A stretch of DNA of 64,000 bases, taken from contig JADJVS010000016.1 of NCBI GenBank assembly GCA_016710465.1, positions 372,001 through 436,000 of the forward strand, read 5' to 3'. Below, in pieces: positions 1 to 8,129 of this stretch. This stretch comes from Sulfuritalea sp. Lineage in GTDB: Bacteria > Pseudomonadota > Gammaproteobacteria > Burkholderiales > Rhodocyclaceae. The notes beneath the pieces are model-generated. The model searched no databases and was not told the origin of the DNA. It saw nothing but the letters and a program-made list of their open reading frames with translations. Every line of letters starts with the position of its first letter. The first letter of the stretch is position 1. The position numbers were made by a program, and so were the translations under genes.

Positions 1-763
1 CATCCGTTTCGGCACCAAAGACTTGTGCATCCTGTTCTGGGTCGACGTCAGTACGCCAGGCCTTGAACACCGCCATGCCGGCATCTGGCGGGCCTCCATC
101 GTGACCGATTGCATGGGCGCCCAAGCTGAGTCGCTCGAAAGGCTCCTCGATTTCGGCACCGTTCTCGCCCCAGCTCAGGTGGTCGATGGCCTCGGCGATT
201 TCCCACCGCTGATGAAACTGCACGACCCGCAGATCTAGGCCTCGAGCACACAGGTAGTCGCGGAGGAAATCCGATTTGATCTCGATGGCGACGACTTCGC
301 CCGCAGCATTGCGACGCTGGCGTATGACCTCGATATAGCCTTCGTCGACCCTCAGCCAGGAATCGCCTTCCTGCAGCAGGCCCAACGCGATGACGAGATC
401 AGGGTGAACTATCCACTGGCTCGGATGGTCCCGGCTGACGCGATGAACCAATACAAGCGAGAAACCGATGGCCTGTCCATCGTTGTGCCAGACTACATCC
501 GCGGGCTTGTATGGGTGGTTCTTTGACGCGTATGACTTCGTGTTGATGAGCCCAAAATCGCTCCACCCCAGTTTTTCCGCAAGCTCGCGAAATTCCGGAT
601 GGATGGCGACCGCGCCAACGCCATCGAACTCCTCAAGGCTACCCAGGGTTGAATAGTCGCCTTCGCGTGCCAGGGTTTCGCTGCGTCTAAGCGGGATCCA
701 TACAGCGGTCTCCCACCGTCGACGACGAACATCCACCATTTCGAACCAAGCTTGCTCCTTCAA
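1..763 (-). CDS. Hypothetical protein, 5' part, runs off the left edge
   Basis: An open frame without stop runs from a TTG codon at 763 to the left edge, about 254 codons. The TTG is preceded at 7 nt by a perfect AGGAG (771-775), which is why it is preferred over the in-frame ATG at 739. The product is soluble, with no signal peptide or membrane segment, and is rich in Trp, Arg and acidic residues. A stretch reading EVVAIEIKSDFLRDYLCARG lies near residues 163-182. The family is not recognised. The EIKSDFLRDYL segment is faintly like an ExK nuclease core, but nothing else supports that. It is divergent from the PrtN-like gene and shares a 306-bp intergenic region with it. Confidence 0.6.
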   Translation of the reverse strand, partial: MKEQAWFEMVDVRRRRWETAVWIPLRRSETLAREGDYSTLGSLEEFDGVGAVAIHPEFRELAEKLGWSDFGLINTKSYASKNHPYKPADVVWHNDGQAIGFSLVLVHRVSRDHPSQWIVHPDLVIALGLLQEGDSWLRVDEGYIEVIRQRRNAAGEVVAIEIKSDFLRDYLCARGLDLRVVQFHQRWEIAEAIDHLSWGENGAEIEEPFERLSLGAHAIGHDGGPPDAGMAVFKAWRTDVDPEQDAQVFGAETD

Positions 764-984
764 TCGCCGTCTCCTGGTTGTTTGTCGCAGCGCTAGCGCC
801 TCCGCCGTCACAGCATATCAACGCTCGTCTTCATTTTTGGGGCAAGTTGCTGTCACTGGCGGGTACTGCATTTCATGTGGCGCTTATGACGGCATTCTGG
901 GTTGGTGGCAGCCTTTGGCACCATTATCGGTGCTGGGATTAAGCAGAATACACAGTAAATCACGCTAACCGAGACGTGCCACCC
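764..984. other. Divergent intergenic region
   Basis: This stretch separates the leftward TTG-start gene from the rightward PrtN-like gene. Apart from the ribosome binding site of the leftward gene (771-775) and the 27-bp dyad just to the right (985-1011), no gene, repeat or RNA could be recognised in it. It presumably holds both promoters. Confidence 0.4.
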
Positions 985-1011
985 GAAATGCGTACTTTAC
1001 GGTCGCATTTC
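985..1011. promoter_or_regulatory. 27-bp dyad operator, copy A
   Basis: Perfect 8-bp arms GAAATGCG and CGCATTTC flank an 11-bp centre TACTTTACGGT. The same element recurs at 9791, 17911 and 33897, each upstream of an element operon. This copy ends 58 bp before the start of the PrtN-like gene and lies 222 bp from the divergent leftward gene, so it may also mark autoregulation. Confidence 0.8.
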
Positions 1012-1069
1012 AGTCGCAAGCCACGCCCCTCCATTGCTACGATCACGATGTCGCAAAATGGAGTCTGAA

Positions 1070-1381
1070 ATGAGCCACGTCACCACAAAAAATAGCCTGG
1101 AGATTCTGTCCCTGCGCTACGGTCGTTCTCTGCTTCCGCTCTCCATGGCTGCTCGCGAAATCGGCATCAACCTCCGAACGGCACACAATCAGATCAGCAA
1201 GGGGATATTCCCCGTTCCCACGATTCTGCAGGCCCGACGGCGCTATGTTCATGTCGAGGATCTGGCTGGGTACATCGATCGATTACGGCGCACTGGTGGA
1301 ACGGAGAGCCATCTCCCCATGAAAGTGACGCGGACGAAAGTACGTACGGAAAAGCTGGAAATTCAAACCAACCGTGCCTGA
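1070..1381 (+). CDS. PrtN-like transcriptional regulator (pyocin-activator family)
   Basis: A 103-residue protein starting at ATG 1070, chosen because GGAG lies 6 nt upstream (1060-1063). Residues 15-75 resemble the PrtN/AlpA-type DNA-binding fold: a leading LRYGRSLLPL block, a helix-turn-helix (MAAREIGINLRTAHNQISKG) and the terminal HVEDLAGYIDRLR block typical of PrtN-like proteins. The C-terminal tail is basic. Known PrtN proteins activate pyocin genes through short upstream boxes. The 27-bp dyad at 985-1011 sits just upstream of this gene and of three tra operons, which makes this protein the best in-window candidate for its ligand (inference). A lone excisionase/AlpA-like role is the alternative. 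Confidence 0.7.
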   Translation: MSHVTTKNSLEILSLRYGRSLLPLSMAAREIGINLRTAHNQISKGIFPVPTILQARRRYVHVEDLAGYIDRLRRTGGTESHLPMKVTRTKVRTEKLEIQTNRA

Positions 1382-1469
1382 CGGTACGCCCCCGTGCGTT
1401 CTAATCCACCTGCGGCCACTGGACATCTGCGACATTCCACTATACTTATGACAAACAACAGGAGGAGCC

Positions 1470-1673
1470 ATGGTCATTCTCGAATCGTGCCCATTTTGCG
1501 GAAGTCAGCATGTGGAATCCAGCGAAGTAGACATCAACGGATGGATGGTTGAGTGCATGGATTGTCATGTGACCGGGCCTATCGGTCGAACCGAGGCTTT
1601 ATCTGTTGCTGCATGGAATAGGCGCCACCTGAAAGCACCTGTCGATTCGCAATCCGTTGCGACCGCCGCCTGA
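1470..1673 (+). CDS. Lar-family restriction alleviation protein
   Basis: A 67-residue protein with two zinc-ribbon knuckles, CPFCGS at residues 7-12 and CMDC at 29-32, followed by the characteristic EALSVAAWNRR ending. This is the layout of Lar/Ral-like phage and mobile-element proteins that lessen restriction of incoming DNA by modulating type I restriction-modification. An AGGAGG sequence lies about 6 nt upstream of the ATG. It follows the PrtN-like gene on the same strand after 88 bp, so both may be expressed early on entry. It is convergent with hipA, and a stem-loop spans both stop codons. Family assignment is good; the effect on restriction is inferred from the family. Confidence 0.75.
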   Translation: MVILESCPFCGSQHVESSEVDINGWMVECMDCHVTGPIGRTEALSVAAWNRRHLKAPVDSQSVATAA

Positions 1674-1693
1674 TACCTCCCGAGAGGAATCAG
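1670..1693. terminator. Possible bidirectional stem-loop between convergent genes
   Basis: Arms at 1670-1679 (CTGATACCTC) and 1684-1693 (GAGGAATCAG) pair at 9 of 10 positions around the loop CCGA. The hairpin covers the stop codons of both the Lar gene and hipA. There is no strong T-tract on either side, so intrinsic termination is plausible but not certain. Confidence 0.4.
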
Positions 1694-3048
1694 GAAACCT
1701 TGGTCAGACGTTCTGCTACCGACGGGTCGAATTCCTTCCTGGTTAGCAGTTCTCCAATCGTCGATTGTCGAGACTTGATCGCATCGGCGACGAACCTCCG
1801 TCGCTCTTCAATGACGGGCAGCACTTTCTCTCTCAAAAAATCTCGCTCGACCGGCAACAGCCGTTCGTCTCCGATAATCTTGGAGATAGCTTCCGGCAAA
1901 TCCGTGCTCATCCGCGACAAGACGCCGCGAACCAGCCTTGGTGCCACACCAGCCTCATAGGCCATCGCATCCCAGTGCGGCCCCTCTACCCAGCCAGGCT
2001 TGTTCTCGCCGGCGATGGACATGGACATGGTCTGTCTTGGCAGATACGCCTCCACGCAGAGCATGTCGTAGAACGGCGCTACTGCGGCTTTCTGCCCCCG
2101 CATCAAGAACGCAATGTTCTTGGCGTGCGCGTCCAGGTTGCCGATCAGATAGTTGAAGGCGATCCACTGGACAACTGCATTGGCCGCCACGATCGGGCGG
2201 TCGATGAACGTGCCGCGAAGAACCCCAAACAAGTGATGCAACCCCAGCCCGCCCTCGCTCTCGTATTTCTTTGAAGGCGCCACACCCAACGCCTGGCACA
2301 GGTCTATCTGATGGAGCCGCCCGAATGCTCTGCCCGCCATTTTCTCCGCGCTCTTATCCAATGGCACACGGTCAAATCGTTCGATGACATAAAGTGGCTC
2401 GGGGAGATGCAGCAACCCAACCGCAGGTACCGGAACCTTCAGTTCATGGGCGAGGCGCATGCAGAAAAATTCGTTGGCTGGACAGTGAGGAAAATCCGCG
2501 CTGGCGTTCTCTGGCTTGACGATATGGGTTGATGGCGCCGAACCTTCGGGCAGGAACATTGCGCCATTGGCGTCAATACGCAGCCCCAGTTTTTCCTGGG
2601 CACCTGCCAGAGACATGCGGATTTCTTCCCATGACGCCATCAAAGGGAGATTGCGCGCCCTGGATTCCTCAATTTTTTCCTGTAGCGCCTCTCGCGCGAG
2701 TGGAACCAGGATTTCCCCTGTCGCCGCATCGAACCCTTCGGGGATTAGCGAAAGAGCCCCAGCAGTGTCCTGTCCGTGTCGAATCAGAAGCGCCCACGTG
2801 TCTCGTGGGTCGAGTCTGTCCCGAAAGGCGATCAGGTCTCGCAGTCGGCCTTCGGGCAACAGGTTCTCGAAGAACCACTCAACCGGCTTGGCATCCGCAG
2901 TGTCTTCGAATTTTCGGGTGGCGATCGGAAAATTGGGCGAGAGCGCGTAATCCTTCCACTCAGCCGAGTAGACGAACTTCCACCGCCCATTTTCGATTTC
3001 AATGGTTCCGACCGGGATCCCATTGGCCGAGACAATCAAAGCGCTCAT
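1690..3048 (-). CDS. hipA: HipA-family serine/threonine kinase toxin
   Basis: A 452-residue protein of usual HipA length. The N-terminal couple_hipA-like region spans about residues 1-105. The kinase part shows the glycine-rich AGAQEKLGL loop near 147, the HIVKP lysine, the catalytic NYLIGNLDAHAKN loop and the APFYDML metal-binding aspartate. Family members phosphorylate tRNA synthetases such as GltX and cause growth arrest or persistence. The ATG overlaps the hipB stop as ATGA, so the pair is translationally coupled. All catalytic positions appear intact. In this setting it probably stabilises the element, or acts in defence. Confidence 0.92.
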   Translation of the reverse strand: MSALIVSANGIPVGTIEIENGRWKFVYSAEWKDYALSPNFPIATRKFEDTADAKPVEWFFENLLPEGRLRDLIAFRDRLDPRDTWALLIRHGQDTAGALSLIPEGFDAATGEILVPLAREALQEKIEESRARNLPLMASWEEIRMSLAGAQEKLGLRIDANGAMFLPEGSAPSTHIVKPENASADFPHCPANEFFCMRLAHELKVPVPAVGLLHLPEPLYVIERFDRVPLDKSAEKMAGRAFGRLHQIDLCQALGVAPSKKYESEGGLGLHHLFGVLRGTFIDRPIVAANAVVQWIAFNYLIGNLDAHAKNIAFLMRGQKAAVAPFYDMLCVEAYLPRQTMSMSIAGENKPGWVEGPHWDAMAYEAGVAPRLVRGVLSRMSTDLPEAISKIIGDERLLPVERDFLREKVLPVIEERRRFVADAIKSRQSTIGELLTRKEFDPSVAERLTKVS

Positions 3049-3281
3049 GCCGCTTCACCCGGCAATCTCAGCCTGACGTCAATACCGAACCGGCTGCAGA
3101 CGGACAGAACTTTTCCGATCTGGGCTGTCGGCTTCCCTTGCTCCAGACCATTGAGAAATGGCAAACTGACGTTGCATAACGCAGCGGCATCGCTTTGCGT
3201 CAGTCCAGATTCCTTGCGAACAGCCCGAAGAATCTCTCCAAGCTCGACGACAGAGGAGATACCAACTTCCCTGTTTGCCAT
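3045..3281 (-). CDS. hipB: HipB-like antitoxin, XRE-family repressor
   Basis: A 78-residue Cro/C1-type helix-turn-helix protein (LTQSDAAALCNVSLPFLNGLEQG). The start at 3281 is chosen over the longer frame to 3326 because GGGGA stands 5 nt upstream and because the longer version would run into the operator. HipB proteins neutralise HipA and repress their own operon. Two identical 10-bp palindromes lie directly upstream (3301-3310 and 3351-3360), which fits autorepression. The C-terminal part (RLRLPGEAA) is short and would contact HipA. Confidence 0.9.
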   Translation of the reverse strand: MANREVGISSVVELGEILRAVRKESGLTQSDAAALCNVSLPFLNGLEQGKPTAQIGKVLSVCSRFGIDVRLRLPGEAA

Positions 3282-3300
3282 AGAGTCCCCGAAAAAGATA

Positions 3301-3310
3301 AACGATCGTT
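3301..3310. promoter_or_regulatory. hipBA operator 1
   Basis: A perfect palindrome AACGATCGTT, extended to TAAACGATCGTT on the hip coding strand like its twin. It lies 20 bp upstream of the hipB start and just downstream of a possible -10 element (CAAAAT on the minus strand, 3313-3318). Confidence 0.75.
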
Positions 3311-3321
3311 GAATTTTGCCC

Positions 3322-3340
3322 TGCATTAGTCCTTAATGCA
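3322..3340. promoter_or_regulatory. Inverted repeat within hipBA promoter region
   Basis: Arms TGCATTA (3322-3328) and TAATGCA (3334-3340) are separated by 5 bp, midway between the two hip operators. On the minus strand TTGCAT (3336-3341) followed after 17 bp by CAAAAT (3313-3318) would make a -35/-10 pair for hipBA. Confidence 0.4.
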
Positions 3341-3350
3341 AGAAAAACTA

Positions 3351-3360
3351 AACGATCGTT
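3351..3360. promoter_or_regulatory. hipBA operator 2
   Basis: The second copy of AACGATCGTT, exactly 50 bp from the first. The spacing of near-integral helical turns would place two HipB dimers on the same DNA face around the promoter. Confidence 0.75.
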
Positions 3361-3407
3361 AATTATTGATGCCGCTCCTTTTCTGGTGACGGCACAACCC
3401 TGACGGC

Positions 3408-3698
3408 TTACTTCTTTTTGGCTTTGCCGGCGACTTCCTGTTTGAAGGTGGCGCCCGCAGAGAACTTCGGCACCGTCGTTGCAGCGATCATGATTTTCTC
3501 GCCGGTTTTCGGGTTCTTGCCTTCGCGAGCCGCGCGCGCTGCCGACTTGAATGTACCAAAGCCCACCAGCGTCACCGAATCACCCTTGGCGACAGCGGTC
3601 ACAATTTCTTCGACCAGTACATCCACGGCACGACCAGCGGCCGCCTTGGAAAGCTCAGCCTTTGTTGCCAACGCTTCGACCAGCTCGGATTTGTTCAT
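3408..3698 (-). CDS. HU-family histone-like DNA-binding protein
   Basis: A 96-residue protein with the full HU/IHF pattern: MNKSELVEALA at the N-terminus, the GDSVTLVGFGTF segment, the RxGKNPKTGEKI arm and a lysine-rich tail. Start at ATG 3698, with a GGGAGC ribosome site about 8 nt upstream. It lies on the same strand 44 bp after the small secreted protein that ends the traW operon, and may be its last gene. Element-borne HU proteins assist relaxosome or integration complexes or ease silencing after entry; which applies here is not visible. Confidence 0.9.
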   Translation of the reverse strand: MNKSELVEALATKAELSKAAAGRAVDVLVEEIVTAVAKGDSVTLVGFGTFKSAARAAREGKNPKTGEKIMIAATTVPKFSAGATFKQEVAGKAKKK

Positions 3699-3742
3699 CA
3701 AGGTGCTCCCTATGGTTTATCAATAAAAACTGGATTCTCTCA

Positions 3743-4153
3743 CTATTGCGAAGGCACATCGCGGGACAGCGCCCGTGATGCCGCGTCGAGATCAATGCCC
3801 TCAGTCGGCGGACGTCCATCACGGCACAGATTCAGTTCATAGCGGACTGCAAAAGGGATTTGCTGACCATTGGTCGTGGGAACGCCGTCTTGCAACAAAG
3901 TGGCCTCCAATCGAGCGCACCCCGCAGCAGAGAAGTGCCTGATGGTCTTGACCTGAACCCGTACCGGCAACGATGAACGTGTCTGCGCCTTGAAAAAATC
4001 GGCCATCGGGCCGTTCAATTCGCCATCGGATCGGCCGCTTGGTGCATCGATGGCAGTCAGAAGATATTGCTTTAATTCGGTCGCGAGGATCTCCTCGCTC
4101 GATAACAGAGCAAAGAAACAAAGTGCCATTGCGAGTGCCCGGTATCGTTTCAT
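3743..4153 (-). CDS. Small secreted protein of the traN operon
   Basis: A 136-residue protein with a clear signal peptide (MKRYRALAMALCFFALLSSEEILA) and a mature domain with only two cysteines. The ATG overlaps the stop of the upstream TraN-like gene as ATGA, so the two are translationally coupled. The family is not recognised. Export and operon position point to a periplasmic accessory of mating-pair stabilisation or pilus assembly. There is no lipobox, transmembrane segment or enzyme motif. Confidence 0.7.
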   Translation of the reverse strand: MKRYRALAMALCFFALLSSEEILATELKQYLLTAIDAPSGRSDGELNGPMADFFKAQTRSSLPVRVQVKTIRHFSAAGCARLEATLLQDGVPTTNGQQIPFAVRYELNLCRDGRPPTEGIDLDAASRALSRDVPSQ

Positions 4154-6234
4154 CGGTTGTAGTAGCTGTTTACGCGCTGCTGGACGGTGCCTTGCACGTT
4201 CTGACCGAAGGAGGTAGCGCTGGGAATGCGAACACTGGACGATATTTCCTGGATGAATTCGCTCATATCTATCCGGGAAAAGTCCAAGCGCTCGAACTCA
4301 GCCGTGGTGAAGCCAGAGCAATCCGGGTTCTCGCCGCTCCCCCAGCTTTTGCCGACCTGGCTCCTGCCCTGCTCATTGATGATCCGGGCCAGGCGGGAGT
4401 TGAAACAGCAGTAGGACTGAGTCTGTTCAATACAGGTCCGGATAATGGGCACCCGCGCCGAACAGTACGATCCGACATGCACGCAAAGGTTGGCCTCCCG
4501 ATGCATCGCGAGAAGCTGTTCAGATTGCTCGCAGGAAAGCAGTTCCGACAATAGTTGCAGCGCGATGGCCGCCGCCATGGAATAGGGATCGAAGTACAGG
4601 TTGAAGCTCCCCAAGGACCCGAGCGAATAAATCGGTCCGCCCAGCAGCCCACTGCTCACCACCCCCGTCGAAAATGTCAGACCGTAGAAGGTGAAAGACG
4701 GCTGAAAATTCGTCGGCGTGAAGAGTACCTCGGAGGAAATCATGGCCTGCGCACCGGCTTCGACATAGCTAGTGAATTCCGGATACATGAAGTCGAACAT
4801 GTACTTGCTGCCGGCGTTGATGGCGAGCTGGCCACCAATCATCACACCCTGCATGGTGGCTGCCATCAGGTTGTGATTGCTCCTGGCCGCACCACCACCG
4901 CCTTTCTTGCAGCAGTCGACCAGACCGAAGAGTTTCTTCCGGCATCGCTCGCCCGTACCCTTGAACAGGCGTTGATCGGCACCATAAACCCCGGCCTCGC
5001 GGGCTGCCTCCATGGAGGCCATGGCTTTGCCGAAATCCTGATCCGCAGGATTGCTGGTGTCAAAACAGTTGGCGCCACCTTGGCAAAATGACCGCTGGTC
5101 GCACACGGTGCGCTGGCTCTGGGTTGCTGGCGACGCCGGGCAAGAATACGTCCGCTCGCTCATGTCGCACCCACCCGATGGCAAGGGATCAACACACTGC
5201 GAGGACACTGGCGTGCACCCGCGATCGATCAAGGGCTGACAATCGTTTGTCAGGGTGCTGCCGGCACAGGTGTAATCCTCAGATCTCGTCCAGCAGGAAT
5301 CTCCGGAGCTTTGTGCCCCAGTCGGCAAGGGAGAGACCGTCGAAAGGCACACTTGCAAGCCATTGATGGTTTTGCACGGTGTGCTGTCGGTACAAGTAGT
5401 CGCCGCATGCACGCAGTTGCTACTGTTGGCGAGCGAGGCGCATTGACTGGTATCGAGCGTGTTGGATCGGATGGTGTAGGACGTGTTGAGTTCAACCACG
5501 GTCGGCGTACCGGTCGATGCCGTGACATTGGTGCACTGGTAGCGACGGGTATATTGGTTGCAGGAGCCATCAAACGCCGAGCTGTCGCAGGTCGAGCTGA
5601 CCAAGGCGCACCCTTGCGTCGCCTTGATAGCTGCGCAATAGTCGACATGGTTCTCGGCGATGCAGGAATAGTCGTCCTGGTAGCTCCAACAGGTTGCCGT
5701 GGAATTCAGTCCGCCCGCTGGCGGTGTGACACCGGCCAGGCAGACGGTCGCCCCACTGGAATCGAGTTTGCAAGGGGTGGAATCCACGCAGGCATGCGAC
5801 GCCAGGCGGCATCGCGAGTTTTGCGCATAGCTGCTGCACTGACTGGTATTCGCCGTATCCGTGACCAGTGAATAGGTGTTGTCGAGACGTACCGTATTGG
5901 TGGGCGTGCCCTGGTTGTTTCCGCACCGGAACGTCTTGGTGTAGGTATTGCAAGTGCCATTGAATGCCGTATCGCTACACACCGAGCTGGTCTGCCCACA
6001 GCCTGCGGCCGTCAAAGCTGAACAGTAGTCGATCGAGTTCGGCTTGATGCAGGTGTAGGTATCCTGATACTCCCAGCAGCCACCGACATCCGTCAGCGTC
6101 ACCACGACTCCCGATATCGTCTTGCTTGCGGTGCTATCCACGCAGCTCGAGCTTTCCAGCCGGCAATCGCCAGCGTACGCATACCCGCCGACAACGAGCA
6201 AAACCACCAGCACGCATCGGATGGTGTTTCTCAT
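4150..6234 (-). CDS. traN: TraN-like mating-pair stabilisation protein, main cysteine-rich gene
   Basis: A 694-residue secreted protein; the start at 6234 is chosen because it opens a signal peptide (MRNTIRCVLVVLLVVGGYAYA) and overlaps the previous stop as ATGA. Residues 22 to about 385 hold three tandem cysteine-rich modules with shared marks: SCVDST, CWxYQDxYxC, DYC, C-D-xxFxGxCNxYTxxxxC. The C-terminal half has the TraN landmarks: CFDTSNPADQDFGKAMASMEAAREAG, then GERCRKKLFGLVDCCKKGGGG, and a final CCFNSRLARIINEQGR motif. TraN acts in the outer membrane, where it selects recipients and stabilises mating pairs. The many disulphides match the operon's DsbC and TraF thioredoxin-like proteins. 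F TraN is about 600 residues and one gene; here the function may be shared with the upstream gene. Confidence 0.85.
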   Translation of the reverse strand: MRNTIRCVLVVLLVVGGYAYAGDCRLESSSCVDSTASKTISGVVVTLTDVGGCWEYQDTYTCIKPNSIDYCSALTAAGCGQTSSVCSDTAFNGTCNTYTKTFRCGNNQGTPTNTVRLDNTYSLVTDTANTSQCSSYAQNSRCRLASHACVDSTPCKLDSSGATVCLAGVTPPAGGLNSTATCWSYQDDYSCIAENHVDYCAAIKATQGCALVSSTCDSSAFDGSCNQYTRRYQCTNVTASTGTPTVVELNTSYTIRSNTLDTSQCASLANSSNCVHAATTCTDSTPCKTINGLQVCLSTVSPLPTGAQSSGDSCWTRSEDYTCAGSTLTNDCQPLIDRGCTPVSSQCVDPLPSGGCDMSERTYSCPASPATQSQRTVCDQRSFCQGGANCFDTSNPADQDFGKAMASMEAAREAGVYGADQRLFKGTGERCRKKLFGLVDCCKKGGGGAARSNHNLMAATMQGVMIGGQLAINAGSKYMFDFMYPEFTSYVEAGAQAMISSEVLFTPTNFQPSFTFYGLTFSTGVVSSGLLGGPIYSLGSLGSFNLYFDPYSMAAAIALQLLSELLSCEQSEQLLAMHREANLCVHVGSYCSARVPIIRTCIEQTQSYCCFNSRLARIINEQGRSQVGKSWGSGENPDCSGFTTAEFERLDFSRIDMSEFIQEISSSVRIPSATSFGQNVQGTVQQRVNSYYNR

Positions 6235-7424
6235 CTTGCCCGCTGCTGCAAGGTGGCGCACTCATTCGAGGTCCAGTTGCTGACGGTTTTCGACATGGGG
6301 AGTTGCAAGGCTGCCCCAGTACCCGTTCCACCCGAGGAATTGCACCCGGAACTCACATTCCGCATGGACGGTGTACAGGTTGTCGAGTTGCAGCTGACGC
6401 TGAAGTAGACGTACAGGTTGCAACCGAAACCGAGATTGCTGACGTAGTAATCGGTGACGGATTGGCCTGGGGCAACCGCCACCGGAAACCGGCCATAGCT
6501 GCCATCCCACGGATAGCCGATCCAGTTGTAGTCGTAGCGATTGACGCCGTCGTAGGAGCGGTATGGCTCGACGACATAGGAGTGGCCATCACTTCCGCAG
6601 AAAATGTTCATGGCCATGTAGGGATCGACACACCAGCTGCAGTCCATGAAGGCGGTTCGGCCCAGCCATGCCCCGGGCGTGCATTGACCGAAACCCACCG
6701 TCGCTGAGACGCCGCGGCGACAACTCAAGGTCTCGTAGCCTTGAACGGTCTGGTTGCACTGGTAGTTGTAGGCAGTATTCACGGCAATCTGCCGACCGAT
6801 GAAACACGTTGCGTTGCTCAGCGTCTGCATCTGCTCGACGCACTGGTAAAGGTGATACTGATCAACCGTGATCTGGCGCGCGGTCGTGCACAAATTGCTG
6901 GTCACCGGCCGATACTCGGTGCAGATTTCCATCGTAAAAGTCGCGGGGGTCGTATCCGTCACCACTCGGCAGGATTCCGTGCTCGAACCCACGTTGATTC
7001 CGGTGAATTGCAGCGCGGGATTGCTGGCGATCGAGTTGGCGCGACTGATCAGAGGATCCGTGGCCCGGTCGATCGAGAAAGCGGGCCTGACGCTGGGATT
7101 CCGGGCAACGAAATTGACGGCATCGCACTCCTGCCGTCGATAGGCGTCCGCATCCGGAGCCTGGCTGGAACAATCCGTCACCTTGGCAACCCCGGGGCCG
7201 GAAAGCTGCCCCATTCCCCCTTGGAAATACTGGGTCTGGCTGGCGCTCTGGCCATAGCCCGGAATAATGGTTGTCGCATTACCGGTGCCGATTCCCTGAA
7301 ATGCGCCGCCCACCGCTCCTGACCCGAGCGACCTTCCATCGCCAAAGGCGGTGCTGGCGTCATAGCCCTGAGCAAATACCGACGTTATTCCGCTGACGAG
7401 ATAGAGTAGCCAGAGGAATCTCAT
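6231..7424 (-). CDS. Secreted cysteine-rich TraN-associated protein
   Basis: A 397-residue exported protein. The start at 7424 gives a signal peptide (MRFLWLLYLVSGITSVFA) and overlaps the trbC stop as ATGA. A glycine-rich N-terminal third (SLGSGAVGGAFQGIGTGN) is followed by a block of paired cysteines (CSSQAP, CRVVTD, CTEYRP, CVEQMQ, CQNTV-like) and a C-terminal WCVDPYMAMNIFCGSDGHSYVVEPYRSYDG segment. The cysteine pattern resembles the N-terminal part of long TraN proteins. It reads as an independent, separately exported partner of the traN gene that follows it with another ATGA overlap, not as a frameshift. A surface or periplasmic role in mating is inferred. Confidence 0.7.
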   Translation of the reverse strand: MRFLWLLYLVSGITSVFAQGYDASTAFGDGRSLGSGAVGGAFQGIGTGNATTIIPGYGQSASQTQYFQGGMGQLSGPGVAKVTDCSSQAPDADAYRRQECDAVNFVARNPSVRPAFSIDRATDPLISRANSIASNPALQFTGINVGSSTESCRVVTDTTPATFTMEICTEYRPVTSNLCTTARQITVDQYHLYQCVEQMQTLSNATCFIGRQIAVNTAYNYQCNQTVQGYETLSCRRGVSATVGFGQCTPGAWLGRTAFMDCSWCVDPYMAMNIFCGSDGHSYVVEPYRSYDGVNRYDYNWIGYPWDGSYGRFPVAVAPGQSVTDYYVSNLGFGCNLYVYFSVSCNSTTCTPSMRNVSSGCNSSGGTGTGAALQLPMSKTVSNWTSNECATLQQRAR

Positions 7425-8125
7425 GGCATGCGGCCCGCCAGCCTGGCCGAGAAACGTCGAGCTGCATCGGCCCAAGTCGGTGCCTGACGCTTGATGAGAT
7501 CAAGGGCGTAGTCCTGGGTGACATCGCCGTCGACCTTGATGTAACTCGTCGGGGCCGCGCAGCCATCCGTGCCAATCCGGGTTGCCTGGCTTGGTTTGGC
7601 CAGCACCAGCGCCGGGACCTGCATCACCTTGAATTGGGTGAACGCCGGTGGGTGGATGATGGCAGTGACGTTGCGCTTGCCGATCAGCTTGGCAATTTCC
7701 TCGCCCATCCGTGCCATCGAATTGCCTTTGAAACCGCGCAACACCAGAACCGCACCCGACTTTTCCGACTGGATGACGATTCGCTCCAGAGATTCCCGAG
7801 GCATCGAGAAGGACACAAAAATCATCAACTCTGGCGAGTCTGATGCGCTCGGCCGATTGCTTGCGGCCGGAAACTGGCGGTAGCCTTCGGCGATCTTGGC
7901 AATATCGGCCTGCTTTGCCTCTGGCTTGGGCAAGGACTCGACCTTGGGGACTGAAGGCGCACCGAAGTCCTTGGGCAGCTTGCCGGAGCCAAGTGCTTCC
8001 TCCATGCGCTGCCTGGCCAGTCGCATGTCGTAATCAGTCGGTAACGCTGCCTGTCCCCAGGCTTGAGTAGCCATGCAAACCCAAAGGCATATGGCGACGG
8101 GAAAGGTGCGCGTAGAGCCGTTCAT
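7421..8125 (-). CDS. trbC: TrbC-like pilus assembly protein (F-type)
   Basis: A 234-residue exported protein; the start at 8125 gives a signal peptide ending TQAWG. The second half carries the TrbC_Ftype/TraW-C thioredoxin-like fold: LMIFVSFSMPRESLERIVIQSEKSGAVLVLRGFKGNS, then the cis-proline-like region KVMQVPALVLAKP and VDGDVTQDYALDLI. F TrbC works with TraW in the periplasm and is needed to assemble pilin into the pilus. It lies between traU and the TraN pair, the same neighbourhood as in F. Confidence 0.88.
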   Translation of the reverse strand: MNGSTRTFPVAICLWVCMATQAWGQAALPTDYDMRLARQRMEEALGSGKLPKDFGAPSVPKVESLPKPEAKQADIAKIAEGYRQFPAASNRPSASDSPELMIFVSFSMPRESLERIVIQSEKSGAVLVLRGFKGNSMARMGEEIAKLIGKRNVTAIIHPPAFTQFKVMQVPALVLAKPSQATRIGTDGCAAPTSYIKVDGDVTQDYALDLIKRQAPTWADAARRFSARLAGRMP

Positions 8126-8129
8126 GGCG

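Noticed and set aside
6231..6261. TraN pair as one gene with a frameshift
   Set aside because: The second gene has its own signal peptide and an ATGA overlap, so a split by mutation is unlikely.
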